Of a stretch of DNA of 64,000 nucleotides, positions 26,231 through 34,814 are shown piece by piece. Numbering within the stretch: position 1 is the stretch's first letter; the number at the start of each line of letters is the position of its first letter. Position numbers and translations under genes: made by a program. The notes under the pieces were generated by a model. That model made no database searches. It was given only the letters and a program-made list of their open reading frames with translations, and was not told where the DNA came from. The DNA comes from Paenibacillus sinopodophylli (GTDB taxonomy: Bacteria; Bacillota; Bacilli; Paenibacillales; Paenibacillaceae): contig NZ_VDBO01000001.1 in the NCBI RefSeq assembly GCF_005930355.1, positions 248,001 through 312,000 of the forward strand. The letters are read 5' to 3'.

Positions 26231-27406
26231 TTAATTCCGCTGTTGATAGGGTGGAGCTTGCGTTCGGCCGATCCGCTCGATTTGGATTTTCGTTTTAATG
26301 GTAACAGGGACACTAGTGTATATCGTTTCCCATTTGTGCTTAATGGTTTTCCAATAGTATGGATGCTGGATATGTATAATATTGCCCATATCGAGCACAT
26401 CGGATTTAAATTTTTTTTGAGAACGTTCCACCATGGTCATAATCGTTTTTTTCATGATATTCGAAAAGCTGGCCTCAATAAGCTTGAGATTGGCAGCCTT
26501 GCTTAGATCCAGACTTGTGTCGTTTGCCAATACATTTGCAGTAACATTCAAGGAAATCGTGAGCGCAGGCTTGCCATCTGAGATTGTGGCAATTATTTTC
26601 GTTTTAGCTTTCGTGAATTGCAAGCTGACCGTTCCTTTAAAGAGCTTGCTCGGAGCAGTCATTTGCTCGGTTAAATTAGCACTTTTGAAATGTCCCTTCA
26701 ATATGCGGAAGACTTGTAATTCCGATCCTGAAAAAAAGCCTACCAATGTATTTTTTTGGTACACTGCCGCTTTGTCAATCAGGAAAGTTTTTTGTTTGGA
26801 ATCTTTATTGATGATTCGAATAGCTCCGGTAATCGAAGTTTTTCCATTTGAGGTGAGATCATTAATAAATTCGTCAGATTTGACCGAAATACTGAAGTTA
26901 TTATTTTGAACCTTGTTGATGCCGATTGCCGGAATGAGCTCCAAAGAATAAGGTGAATTTAATATTTCTTTCGCTGTCATTCCGTATGAGGTCACAATAT
27001 AACTGTTGTAGCGGCTGTCTGGCGAACGCAGCAAAGTATCCAAAACTTGATTAATGCCATGCTTTGCGTAGTTCTCACCAATCACGATAACGCCTCTGTG
27101 TCCCAGATTGATGCGTCGTGATAATTGCTGCTGCAGCCGGCCAAAAGCTTCAATACCATCTTTTCCTTTGGCAGATACAACGAATACTGGCTTACCTCCA
27201 TTGGCTATAGACATTGATGAGCTGGAGATGCCGCTCGGCAGGGCAATTTGCAAGGTTACTTCAAGCTGCCCATCCTCTGCAAGATCAACGCCACTTGCCA
27301 TCACCAACGCGAGATCATCCATTTCCTTTCGATCCCAGCAGCCGGTCAGAAGACATAAACAAGTAATCAGAGCCGCTATACAAAACAAACTACGGTTTTG
27401 CTTCAT
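26231..27406 (-). CDS. Spore germinant receptor C subunit lipoprotein, Ger(x)C family (operon 2)
   Basis: 391 residues. The lipoprotein signal ends in LLTGC with Cys at about 23, followed by the hallmark CWDRKEMDDLALVMASGVD. The rest is the three-domain Ger(x)C body, with EVTLQIALPSG near the start and the VLDMGNIIHIQHPYYWKTIKHKW block near the end. The ATG overlaps the stop of the A-subunit gene by four bases, so translation is coupled. The sequence is clearly diverged from the C subunit of operon 1, so the two receptors probably respond to different germinants. Confidence 0.92.
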   Translation of the reverse strand: MKQNRSLFCIAALITCLCLLTGCWDRKEMDDLALVMASGVDLAEDGQLEVTLQIALPSGISSSSMSIANGGKPVFVVSAKGKDGIEAFGRLQQQLSRRINLGHRGVIVIGENYAKHGINQVLDTLLRSPDSRYNSYIVTSYGMTAKEILNSPYSLELIPAIGINKVQNNNFSISVKSDEFINDLTSNGKTSITGAIRIINKDSKQKTFLIDKAAVYQKNTLVGFFSGSELQVFRILKGHFKSANLTEQMTAPSKLFKGTVSLQFTKAKTKIIATISDGKPALTISLNVTANVLANDTSLDLSKAANLKLIEASFSNIMKKTIMTMVERSQKKFKSDVLDMGNIIHIQHPYYWKTIKHKWETIYTSVPVTIKTKIQIERIGRTQAPPYQQRN

Positions 27407-28932
27407 TGTTCCTCCAACTCCATTTTCTGCTGAGCATGCCGTTTGCGTTTATGCATAATCTGCCAAGGCGCTCTAATTAACACATCCAATAAGCCGGATG
27501 GACGCAGCGGTGCAATAGGAGACAAATAAGGAACGCCAAAGGAATGCAGATTGGTTAGATGAATTAAGATTGCGAGCAGGGCAGCGATAATGCCATAAAG
27601 ACCGAACGTACCAGCGCAAACCACGATCGGAAATCGTAAAATACTTATCGCTTGGCTCATGGTCGGATTAGGAATGAGAAACGAAGCGATTCCTGTTAAG
27701 GAGACGATAATGATGACAGGTGCGGAGATAATTCCAGCCTGTACAGCAGCTTGTCCAATAACTAACGCACCTACGATGCTGACCGTTTGGCCGACTGGAC
27801 GTGGCAGACGTACTCCTGCTTCGCGCAGCGCTTCGAATGTGATTTCCATAATCAAGGTTTCCACCATTGCAGGAAAAGGAACGATTTCTCTAGCAGCAGC
27901 TAGACTTAAAGCTAAACTTGTAGGAATCATTTCATGGTGAAAGGTTGTAATGGCAACATAGAAGGAAGGGAGCGTTAATGCCAAATAGGCAAATAAAAAT
28001 CTTAACCAGCGCAGCATCGTTGCAAAGATGAAATTCATATAGTAGTCTTCTACCGTTTGGAAGCCATGCCAGAGCGTGATCGGCATAATCAACGCAAAAG
28101 GAGAACCATCTATAAGCATGACAACCTTACCCTCTATAAGGGAAGCAGATACCAAATCAGGTCTTTGTGTAGATTGGATGACCGGGAATGGCGAGTATGG
28201 ATGGTCGCTTACAAGTTCTTCGAGGTAACCCGATTCCATAATGCTGTCCATATCAATTTTTGACAAACGCAGCTTGATGTCCTGAATGACTTGTTGCGAA
28301 GCCTTGTTTTCAATATAAGCAATGGTCAAATCGGTATGAGAAATCGTCCCCAAGCTGAACTTCTCCATCTTGAGCAGCGGCGTCCGCAATTGCTGCCGAA
28401 TTAATGCCATGTTAATCGGTAATTTCTCGATAAAACCGATTCTCGGGCCGCGTATGACAGCTTCTGTACTCGGTTCCTCTAATGGGCGGTGTAATTGGTT
28501 TTTGATGCAAAAGGAGATTGCCTCACTAGCGGATTCAATGAATAGAACAACGTCGCCTTTCACAATGCGCTGCACGACATGTTTCCCGTTCGTGATGATC
28601 TCCGGCTTGGTAACAGAGCTTAATCTATACTTAACCTGCTCAATCAGCTGCTCTGCCGTTTCACTTCCTTCGTCTGTTTGCTCCATTAATGGATCAAGTA
28701 ATCCATCATTCCATAACATCTCATCAACTAATACATCAAGATAAACGACTAAACCTGGCTTTGAGTCGAACAAAGAAAGTTTTCGTATAATGAGATCGGT
28801 GCAGTTCGAAAAAACGCGCTGGAGCATCGATTCGTTGTCATCTAGATTTGTAGATATCGGCTCATCAAGATGAAAACCTAGCCCGTTCACCTGTTTATCA
28901 AAAGTTCCCGCAGCATTTTTTGTTTTTTTCAT
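27403..28932 (-). CDS. Spore germinant receptor A subunit, GerAA family (operon 2)
   Basis: 509 residues, typical of GerAA. The hydrophilic N-terminal domain includes GPRIGFIEKLPINMALIR and ASLIEGKVVMLIDGSPFAL. The membrane portion starts at about residue 300, with PFPAMVETLIMEITFEALREAGVRLPRPVG. The ATG follows CAGGAGGAACC. It is the first gene of the operon. A 15-bp perfect hairpin of unclear function lies about 75 bases upstream, at 29008-29043. Confidence 0.93.
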   Translation of the reverse strand: MKKTKNAAGTFDKQVNGLGFHLDEPISTNLDDNESMLQRVFSNCTDLIIRKLSLFDSKPGLVVYLDVLVDEMLWNDGLLDPLMEQTDEGSETAEQLIEQVKYRLSSVTKPEIITNGKHVVQRIVKGDVVLFIESASEAISFCIKNQLHRPLEEPSTEAVIRGPRIGFIEKLPINMALIRQQLRTPLLKMEKFSLGTISHTDLTIAYIENKASQQVIQDIKLRLSKIDMDSIMESGYLEELVSDHPYSPFPVIQSTQRPDLVSASLIEGKVVMLIDGSPFALIMPITLWHGFQTVEDYYMNFIFATMLRWLRFLFAYLALTLPSFYVAITTFHHEMIPTSLALSLAAAREIVPFPAMVETLIMEITFEALREAGVRLPRPVGQTVSIVGALVIGQAAVQAGIISAPVIIIVSLTGIASFLIPNPTMSQAISILRFPIVVCAGTFGLYGIIAALLAILIHLTNLHSFGVPYLSPIAPLRPSGLLDVLIRAPWQIMHKRKRHAQQKMELEEQ

Positions 28933-29007
28933 TGTGGGGTTCCTCCTGAATATTTGTTTGTTAATTTACCCTGTCATTTACCTTATTATTCAAAGACATA
29001 TACACAA

Positions 29008-29043
29008 ACGGGAAGGGCAGCCATCATAGGCTGCCCTTCCCGT
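29008..29043. repeat. Perfect 15-bp inverted repeat between gerAA-2 and a small ORF
   Basis: ACGGGAAGGGCAGCC and GGCTGCCCTTCCCGT flank a six-base loop. There is no T run on either side, so it is not a standard terminator. It lies upstream of both divergent reading frames (gerAA-2 and the small ORF at 29106). Confidence 0.6.
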
Positions 29044-29105
29044 ATGTACATTCACGCTTTCGAGCATGCTGGATAATAAGGTGATATGGGAATGGAGGAG
29101 TGAGT

Positions 29106-29192
29106 TTGAAGTCTTTTGGCAAGATCATCGCATTTTTATTCATTGTTGCTTTATCCGGTGCAGTCCTTTATTTGTCTGTTTCAATGGAGTGA
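29106..29192 (+). CDS. Putative 28-residue membrane peptide
   Basis: A TTG seven bases after GGAGG opens a short frame. It encodes a Lys-containing start, a hydrophobic helix of about 18 residues (FLFIVALSGAVLYL within it) and a short acidic tail. No larger gene is present on this strand here. The last 25 bases overlap the 3' end of the GMC gene on the opposite strand. The good ribosome binding site and clean single-helix composition suggest it may be real. Its function is unknown. Confidence 0.4.
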   Translation: MKSFGKIIAFLFIVALSGAVLYLSVSME

Positions 29193-30895
29193 CCGAAGTA
29201 TTTGTGAGCCAGTTTATCAGCGGTTCGCGTAGCTAATGCCTGCGTAGTAAGCGTTGGATTAGGCCCGCCAATACCGTTGAAATGCACACTGTTGTCTGCA
29301 ATATACAATCGCTTCACTTGGTAGGCCTCACAGTTGGAATCTACGACATGCCCCATGCGCATCGTACTTTCTATATGAAGCAGGAACCCTGTCGGCAAGT
29401 CCGATCGGATTATTTTTTTGGCTCCTGCATGCTGCAGCGTCTCGCAAGCATAGCGAGCGAGTTTATCACGTCTCTGCAAGGTTTTGGCACTGGGTGAATA
29501 ATGAATGACAGGGATCGGCCCGTTCTCATCTTTCAGCAGGGGATCGACTTCTACTCGGTTGCTGTAGCGAACTTCATCGTCTGTCAGGAGAAGCATCGTC
29601 ATCGTTTGACTATAGTGCTTCATTAACTCTTTCAATTCTGGGCCAACGACTCTGCCGCGCATGTTCCAAGGCTCACCCGGCTCGGGCGGACGAAGGGCAT
29701 TATAGCCAGCTTCACTGAAGCCATAGGTTAAGAAGGACATCAAGCCGGGACTAAGGCAAGAAACTTGAAAGATACCAATACCCGGAATATCAACTCGAGC
29801 CCCGGATGTGTGGCCGGCATAAGGGAATACGGAAGTAGTTCCCAGTATGCTTAACAAATCTTTTTCGTCGAAAACACCGCCAACCCAGTCGAAATAATGA
29901 TTGGTCAAGCCTCTGCCAACCCACGCATTGTAGGGCAGTCCAGCATTCAGCCAAAGCCTGGGCGACTCGATGCAGCCAGCAGCCATCACGATTGTTTTCG
30001 CTTTAAGCTCACCGACTTCTCCTGTCCAAGTATCCCGGAATTGAACACCGCAGGCTCTCAAGCCTTCCTTTGGGTCCTGTTCAGTGAGAATGTTAATGGT
30101 GAAAGAATTCGGTCGAATCGAAACATTCCCCGTCTTCAGGGCAAGTGGGATATAGCTGACTAGCGTACCGCGCTTCGCAATTCTGTCAACCGAAGGGCCG
30201 GAGGTGCAGCCATTGACGCAATGTCCCTGCAAGGTACAGCCTTCCATATGGTTTAACTGTTCCATTGAATAGTTAGGATCCATCAAATGCTTGTTCGGAG
30301 GAAGAATGGCGTTGGGATTTGGGCGATAACCAGGTGTTACTACGTTTAGGGTTGGATTAAGCGTCCAGCCTGCTTTTTTGGCACCATAATAAAAGAGTTC
30401 TTCCTTAGGTGTGATAGGAGAGAATTGGACAGGTAAGGTAGCTTCAACCTTCTCATAGTAAGGGATCAACTCTCTGTAGCTGATTGGCCATATATGGTCT
30501 ACAGCACTGGGAAAAGCACGCGGAGATTGCGCCCAATAATGCTGCGTTGTCCCGCCTACGCCTGATGCCTGCCAAATATCACCTTGCTGCGGCATCTTCC
30601 GGTGCCATGGATCTCGCCTGCGGTCGGCAGGTCCGAACCGTATAGCACCTGATACGACATCATTCATATTGTTCTCATATAAATTGTACGTTTTTTTATA
30701 TAGTCCAATGTCCAAATCATGATAGCTGGAGCTCCATTCACCGCCGCGCTCGCTATTCGGATTCTGCCATTGTTTGTTTCCGTAGAATGGGCCTGCTTCC
30801 AGAACGAGCACCTTCAACCCTTTCTCTCCAAGTTCTTTGGCGGCAACTGCACCGCCTCCCCCTGAACCGATGACAATGACATCTGCATCATACAA
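29168..30895 (-). CDS. GMC-family FAD-dependent oxidoreductase (dehydrogenase large subunit)
   Basis: About 575 residues from the TTG at 30895, seven bases after AAGGGGGTG; the frame can be extended nine codons upstream. The FAD motif is VIVIGSGGGGAVAAKELGEKGLKVLVLEAG. The GMC active-site region and the C-terminal NPTLTTQALATRTADKLA block are present. A Cys-rich segment (CTLQGHCVNGCTSGPSVD) matches the iron-sulfur or structural loop of gluconate-2-dehydrogenase-type large subunits. It overlaps the small-subunit gene upstream. The substrate is probably a sugar or polyol, but this is not determined by the sequence. Confidence 0.88.
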   Translation of the reverse strand: MYDADVIVIGSGGGGAVAAKELGEKGLKVLVLEAGPFYGNKQWQNPNSERGGEWSSSYHDLDIGLYKKTYNLYENNMNDVVSGAIRFGPADRRRDPWHRKMPQQGDIWQASGVGGTTQHYWAQSPRAFPSAVDHIWPISYRELIPYYEKVEATLPVQFSPITPKEELFYYGAKKAGWTLNPTLNVVTPGYRPNPNAILPPNKHLMDPNYSMEQLNHMEGCTLQGHCVNGCTSGPSVDRIAKRGTLVSYIPLALKTGNVSIRPNSFTINILTEQDPKEGLRACGVQFRDTWTGEVGELKAKTIVMAAGCIESPRLWLNAGLPYNAWVGRGLTNHYFDWVGGVFDEKDLLSILGTTSVFPYAGHTSGARVDIPGIGIFQVSCLSPGLMSFLTYGFSEAGYNALRPPEPGEPWNMRGRVVGPELKELMKHYSQTMTMLLLTDDEVRYSNRVEVDPLLKDENGPIPVIHYSPSAKTLQRRDKLARYACETLQHAGAKKIIRSDLPTGFLLHIESTMRMGHVVDSNCEAYQVKRLYIADNSVHFNGIGGPNPTLTTQALATRTADKLAHKYFGHSIETDK

Positions 30896-31547
30896 TGGTT
30901 GACACCCCCTTATCGCGTACAATCGTTAATAAAAAACCACGAAGAGCTCGGTAGCCTAATGAAACGCCGGGATAACCACTTTGTTCCCAGCCAATCGGGA
31001 AAGACTGCAAGACTCGCTCGGTTGGGGTGCAAAGCCGTGTCGACCCGTACGCGGACCATTCTGAATAAGTACCAAATAGCGTTGCTCTATTGAGATAGTC
31101 GATTATAAATTTCACGTTTCCGCCATTGTTCTGGTAGGGAGGAGGAAGCGTGCCGAGGTCGACTCTGAGCTGTTCCAGCATCGCTAGCACACGAATGCGA
31201 TCCAGCGGCGCAAGTGCTGAGAAAGGGCTGATTACCCAATGCGAGCAGTTGATTGGCTGTATGAGTTGACTTGCAGCTGCGAACTGGACAGCGCCTACAT
31301 TAAGTAATCTAGCAGTGGAGGCAGCGAGTGGGAAGTTAGTCAGATGTATGCCGAAAAAGAGCGCTAAGGTATGGTCTAGTTCCCACGCTAAATAGTAGTG
31401 AACACCTAGATCGGCTGCACCTAATGTTTGCAGTTCCCCGAATCCAGCTAGTTCCGGCGTATGTGGAACTATAGCTTCCACAAGCGCTCGAAACGTTACA
31501 AGTGTCTGATTATCAGCTGGCAGCTGGCAGTTTTCTGCTTCTTGCAT
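30888..31547 (-). CDS. Gluconate 2-dehydrogenase subunit 3-like protein (dehydrogenase small subunit)
   Basis: 219 residues resembling the subunit 3 family that accompanies membrane-linked GMC dehydrogenases, with TFRALVEAIVPHTPELAGFGELQTLGAADLGVHYYLAWELD. I see no clear Tat or Sec signal at its start. It is the first gene of a two-gene unit and its stop overlaps the large-subunit start. The cytochrome c subunit found in proteobacterial three-component enzymes is not encoded nearby. Confidence 0.75.
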   Translation of the reverse strand: MQEAENCQLPADNQTLVTFRALVEAIVPHTPELAGFGELQTLGAADLGVHYYLAWELDHTLALFFGIHLTNFPLAASTARLLNVGAVQFAAASQLIQPINCSHWVISPFSALAPLDRIRVLAMLEQLRVDLGTLPPPYQNNGGNVKFIIDYLNRATLFGTYSEWSAYGSTRLCTPTERVLQSFPIGWEQSGYPGVSLGYRALRGFLLTIVRDKGVSTIV

Positions 31548-31721
31548 GTGGCATGCACCTCTTTGTTAAACCAATTTGAAGTACCTGTGAATTTCGCATT
31601 ATTGTGAATCTATTCCGCGATATTGCCTATTATTCGGCAAGTGTGGAAATGACTGACCGTTTCTGTCAGTGATGGTGGCGTATACTCATGTAAGGAAGAA
31701 AGAAGATATGGAGGCATGGGA

Positions 31722-32225
31722 ATGGAAATGACAATGACAATTGAGACATTTGCGGCAGAGTGGATGAAAGAGGCTGAATTAACCGAACGGGTATTAATTG
31801 CGCTGACCGACGAGTCATTGCAGCAGCAAATCGATGCTGAGCGGCGTACATTAGGAGATTTAGCTTGGCATCTGGTGACATCGATACATTTCATGCGTGG
31901 TTTGGGACTTGATTTCGATCATATAGACGATCGGTCAGAATTAACCAATTCAGCAATAGGGATTGCAGAGGAGTACCGCCGCCTTAATCAAGCGTTCCTA
32001 CAAGCAGTAAGGCAGCAGTGGACGGATGAAAGCCTACATGTGTTTCACGCGATTGCAGGAGAGGAATGGCGAAATGACGAATCTTTAAGGTATTCCCTCA
32101 TGCATCAAGCTCATCATCGAGGTCAAATGACGGTGTTGATGAGGCAAGCAGGATTGAAGACTCCTCCGTTATACGGCCCGACTTATGAGACGTGGATTGA
32201 ACAGGGAAAAGTACCTTTGAAATAA
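31722..32225 (+). CDS. DinB-family protein
   Basis: 167 residues from the ATG at 31722, seven bases after GGAGG; an ATG at 31716 is too close to that site. It has the DinB/YfiT four-helix-bundle pattern, with metal-ligand His residues in GDLAWHLVTSIHFM and in LMHQAHHRGQMTVLMRQAG. Family members include thiol transferases using bacillithiol and many of unknown function. Fifty bases downstream begins a WYL regulator, suggesting a small stress or detoxification unit. Confidence 0.88.
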   Translation: MEMTMTIETFAAEWMKEAELTERVLIALTDESLQQQIDAERRTLGDLAWHLVTSIHFMRGLGLDFDHIDDRSELTNSAIGIAEEYRRLNQAFLQAVRQQWTDESLHVFHAIAGEEWRNDESLRYSLMHQAHHRGQMTVLMRQAGLKTPPLYGPTYETWIEQGKVPLK

Positions 32226-32275
32226 AAGTCAGATGTGATTGATTTCGGGCGCTTATGAGAAAGTAGGTTTGGTTG

Positions 32276-33277
32276 ATGACGAAAGCAGACAATATGCTCT
32301 CGATTCTATGGCTGCTTCGTTCTGGCAAGCGGATAACCGCCCAGCAGCTGGCTGATGATCTAGAAATTCATGTAAGAACGGTCTATCGTTGTATCGATTC
32401 GTTATGTGCGAGCGGTGTGCCGATCGTTGCGGATTCAGGACCGAATGGCGGCTATAGTATACTCAGTCATTTCGCCGATTCTCCGCTCGTTTTTGATGCA
32501 GAAGAACAGAAGGGACTCATCCACGCATCGATATTTGCGAGAGAAGCAGGGTATCCATACTCTCATGCATTGGCAAGAGCGATGGACAAGCTGAAGCGTT
32601 ACGCAAATGAGAAGCAGCTTGATCAATTAGAACGGCATAGCGGCGGTTTATCGGTCATCTATCCGCCCACAGACGGTTCATATCAAGGATATTTACAGAT
32701 GCTTGAAGAGGCTGCTGGGCAAAGCCGGACGCTCGAAATGGTATATGATAGCGGCAAAGGCGAGCAGTCACCTTCTAGATTGTTTGACTCTTATGGTATC
32801 GTCTATTGGAAGGGGAGTTGGTATACGGTCGGGTATTGCGGTTATCGTGGTGAGACGAGGAATTTTCGCGTCGATCGTATTCAGAGCTTGACGCAGACGG
32901 ATAGACGATTTGAGCGTCCGCTGACATTCTCTGCTAAGGAGCATCTGCTCCGAAATCTGCTTCCTGATCCTGAAGGACCTACGGAGTTTGAGATGGTTAC
33001 GATTAAGGGGAAGGAGCAGGTGCTTGATGAGCTTTGCAAGCATTGGCTGTTCGGTCATGCACTCATGGAACGCGCACCTGGTTCGGCTGTATTTCGGCTC
33101 AAGCAATCGACGCTGCTGACGTATGTTCCTTATTTTCTGATGCCATATAGTACGGGTTTGCAAGTGGATTCGGAATTGCTAATTCGACAAATGATAAAGG
33201 CGAGTTCTCGTATGCTTGCTCACTATGAAGCGATGTTAACGGATCTTAAAGGGGAAGGGGAGAAACACGATGAGTAA
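32276..33277 (+). CDS. HTH/WYL-domain transcriptional regulator (YafY/DeoR-like)
   Basis: 333 residues. The N-terminal winged helix (MLSILWLLRSGKRITAQQLADDLEIHVRTVYRCIDSL) is followed by a WYL domain near residues 140-215. That domain has FDSYGIVYWKGSWYTVGYCGYRGETRNFRVDRI, and a WCX-like C-terminus follows. WYL domains usually sense nucleotides or nucleic acids. A TTG lies directly before the ATG. The stop overlaps the start of the ABM protein gene by eight bases, so the two are translated together. Confidence 0.92.
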   Translation: MTKADNMLSILWLLRSGKRITAQQLADDLEIHVRTVYRCIDSLCASGVPIVADSGPNGGYSILSHFADSPLVFDAEEQKGLIHASIFAREAGYPYSHALARAMDKLKRYANEKQLDQLERHSGGLSVIYPPTDGSYQGYLQMLEEAAGQSRTLEMVYDSGKGEQSPSRLFDSYGIVYWKGSWYTVGYCGYRGETRNFRVDRIQSLTQTDRRFERPLTFSAKEHLLRNLLPDPEGPTEFEMVTIKGKEQVLDELCKHWLFGHALMERAPGSAVFRLKQSTLLTYVPYFLMPYSTGLQVDSELLIRQMIKASSRMLAHYEAMLTDLKGEGEKHDE

Positions 33278-33572
33278 ATACGCCATGTTCGGTAAATTGA
33301 CAGCACACGAAGGAAAGCGGGATGAGCTTGCGAATAAGATGCTGGCATCTAATGAGACGTTGAACAGCATGGAGGGCTGCATTTATTACATTCTGCATGA
33401 AGCGGAGGATGATCCTGACGTCCTTTGGATTACAGAACTGTGGGTGAGTAAAGAGGCGCATGCTGCTTCGTTGAAGAATGAAAAAGTGCGTGCACTCATT
33501 GGGAGTTGTCAGCATTTGATCGCAGGCGGAGATGCGGTGAAGGTTCGACCGATCGGTGGAAAGGGGTTTTAG
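33270..33572 (+). CDS. Antibiotic biosynthesis monooxygenase (ABM) domain protein
   Basis: 100 residues forming one dimeric alpha/beta-barrel ABM domain, with KYAMFGKLTAHEGKRDELANKMLAS, a central GCIYYILHEAEDDPDVLWITELWVSKEAHAASL and a closing strand. Such proteins include quinol monooxygenases and many of unknown function. It is coupled to the upstream WYL regulator by overlap. GGGGAAGGGGAG precedes the ATG. Nothing in the sequence fixes the substrate. Confidence 0.88.
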   Translation: MSKYAMFGKLTAHEGKRDELANKMLASNETLNSMEGCIYYILHEAEDDPDVLWITELWVSKEAHAASLKNEKVRALIGSCQHLIAGGDAVKVRPIGGKGF

Positions 33573-33623
33573 TGTTAACAAGTGAATTTTTCCATTACAG
33601 CTAAAGAGTTAGCGATCAGACTA

Positions 33624-33669
33624 AAAACGAGCTCAAAACCCCTTAAGAAAAGGCGTTTGAGCTCGTTTT
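33624..33669. terminator. Convergent bidirectional terminator
   Basis: AAAACGAGCTCAAA pairs with TTTGAGCTCGTTTT, with a further CCTT/AAGG inside. It lies between the convergent ABM gene and the HD-GYP gene and overlaps the last codons of the latter. Confidence 0.8.
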
Positions 33670-34626
33670 GGCAACGGGGCTGTATTTGGGAAGCAGCTTT
33701 TCTCCTTCACGATTCCAAATAGACATGAAAGCTTTCACTACTTCAGGATCGAATTGCGTTCCAGCATTTTTCTGAATTTCTTCTATAGCAAAATCAATAT
33801 TTAATTCGCCTCGGTAAACTCGTTTGGAAGTCATCGCATCGAAGGTGTCCGCTACTGCCATAATTCTGGCTGCGACTGGAATTCTTTTTTCGGCTATACC
33901 GCTAGGGTACCCGCGCCCATCGAATCGTTCATGATGGTGAAGAATCATATCGAGTATGCCTGCACGTTTGAGATGTGAAATATGACTGAGCATATCGTAG
34001 CCGGTAATGGGATGCTCTTTAATAATGCTAAACTCTTCTTCCGTCAATCGTGACGGTTTTCCCAATATATGTTCAGGTACTCCGATTTTTCCAATGTCAT
34101 GCAGGATTCCGCCTATAAATATCCTCTCGCATGCCATTTTTGATAGATTCATTTCCTCCGCGATCTTCTTGGAGTAATAGGCTACATGATCAGAGTGGTC
34201 GGCCGTATAATGATCCCTGGAATCTAGTGCTTTTGCTAGAGTGAAGGTAAGCTGCAAGGTGTTCTTCTTCTGTTTGATGTAAGACAAGATCATGAACGAA
34301 ATGGAGGAAGCGGTTAGGAAATAAGAAATAAATAATGTAATAATTCGAATCGATAGAATATCATGAACTTGAAAAACTTCGGTTTGCTCCAAAGATATTT
34401 TGGAATAGACCATGATGGCAACTAACAAGCTGCGTATCCATGTTTCCTTCCAAAAAGCGAGTCCAAGCATAAGGGAAAGCATCAAATACGCAATTTGAAA
34501 CAGTGGGAAGTTGTCGATATAGATATCTGTCACAATAACAGCTAGAAATGCCAATAACACGATGGAACCGTTTAATAATCGATTATTAATGATGCTTTCG
34601 GCGTAATTGCCCAGGTGTTTTTTCAT
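33643..34626 (-). CDS. Membrane HD-GYP domain protein (putative cyclic-di-GMP phosphodiesterase)
   Basis: 327 residues. The first 120 residues contain four to five membrane segments. The rest is an HD-GYP domain: the HD pair in GGILHDIGKIGVPEHIL, the HHERFDGRGYP motif containing GYP, and the ADTFDAMTSKRVYR segment. Intact motifs suggest an active phosphodiesterase for c-di-GMP or another cyclic dinucleotide. No separate sensory domain is seen. The gene stands alone and convergent with the ABM gene. Confidence 0.9.
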   Translation of the reverse strand: MKKHLGNYAESIINNRLLNGSIVLLAFLAVIVTDIYIDNFPLFQIAYLMLSLMLGLAFWKETWIRSLLVAIMVYSKISLEQTEVFQVHDILSIRIITLFISYFLTASSISFMILSYIKQKKNTLQLTFTLAKALDSRDHYTADHSDHVAYYSKKIAEEMNLSKMACERIFIGGILHDIGKIGVPEHILGKPSRLTEEEFSIIKEHPITGYDMLSHISHLKRAGILDMILHHHERFDGRGYPSGIAEKRIPVAARIMAVADTFDAMTSKRVYRGELNIDFAIEEIQKNAGTQFDPEVVKAFMSIWNREGEKLLPKYSPVAKTSSNAFS

Positions 34627-34737
34627 GTGTTCGAATACTCCTACAATATAAATGATTTATTTACTAAATTATGTATCTATTTTAATTCATATCGTATCAC
34701 AGCGTTGGGTGTGGAACAAGCGAATTCCACGCTTTCC

Positions 34738-34766
34738 TTGACTGTTATTTTAAGTTGTACTATTAT
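34738..34766 (+). promoter_or_regulatory. Candidate promoter of the TetR gene
   Basis: TTGACT at 34738-34743 and TATTAT at 34761-34766 are 17 bases apart. The 18-bp palindrome at 34769 begins directly after the -10, so a bound repressor would cover the transcription start. Confidence 0.6.
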
Positions 34767-34768
34767 AA

Positions 34769-34786
34769 TGTCAGTTAGTACTGACA
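34769..34786. promoter_or_regulatory. TetR operator, copy 1
   Basis: TGTCAGT-TAGT-ACTGACA is a perfect 7-4-7 inverted repeat located 28 bases before the tetR start. An identical pair of arms recurs at 35420-35437. Confidence 0.8.
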
Positions 34787-34814
34787 TACAGTGTACGGAA
34801 ACAGGTGGTGGATT

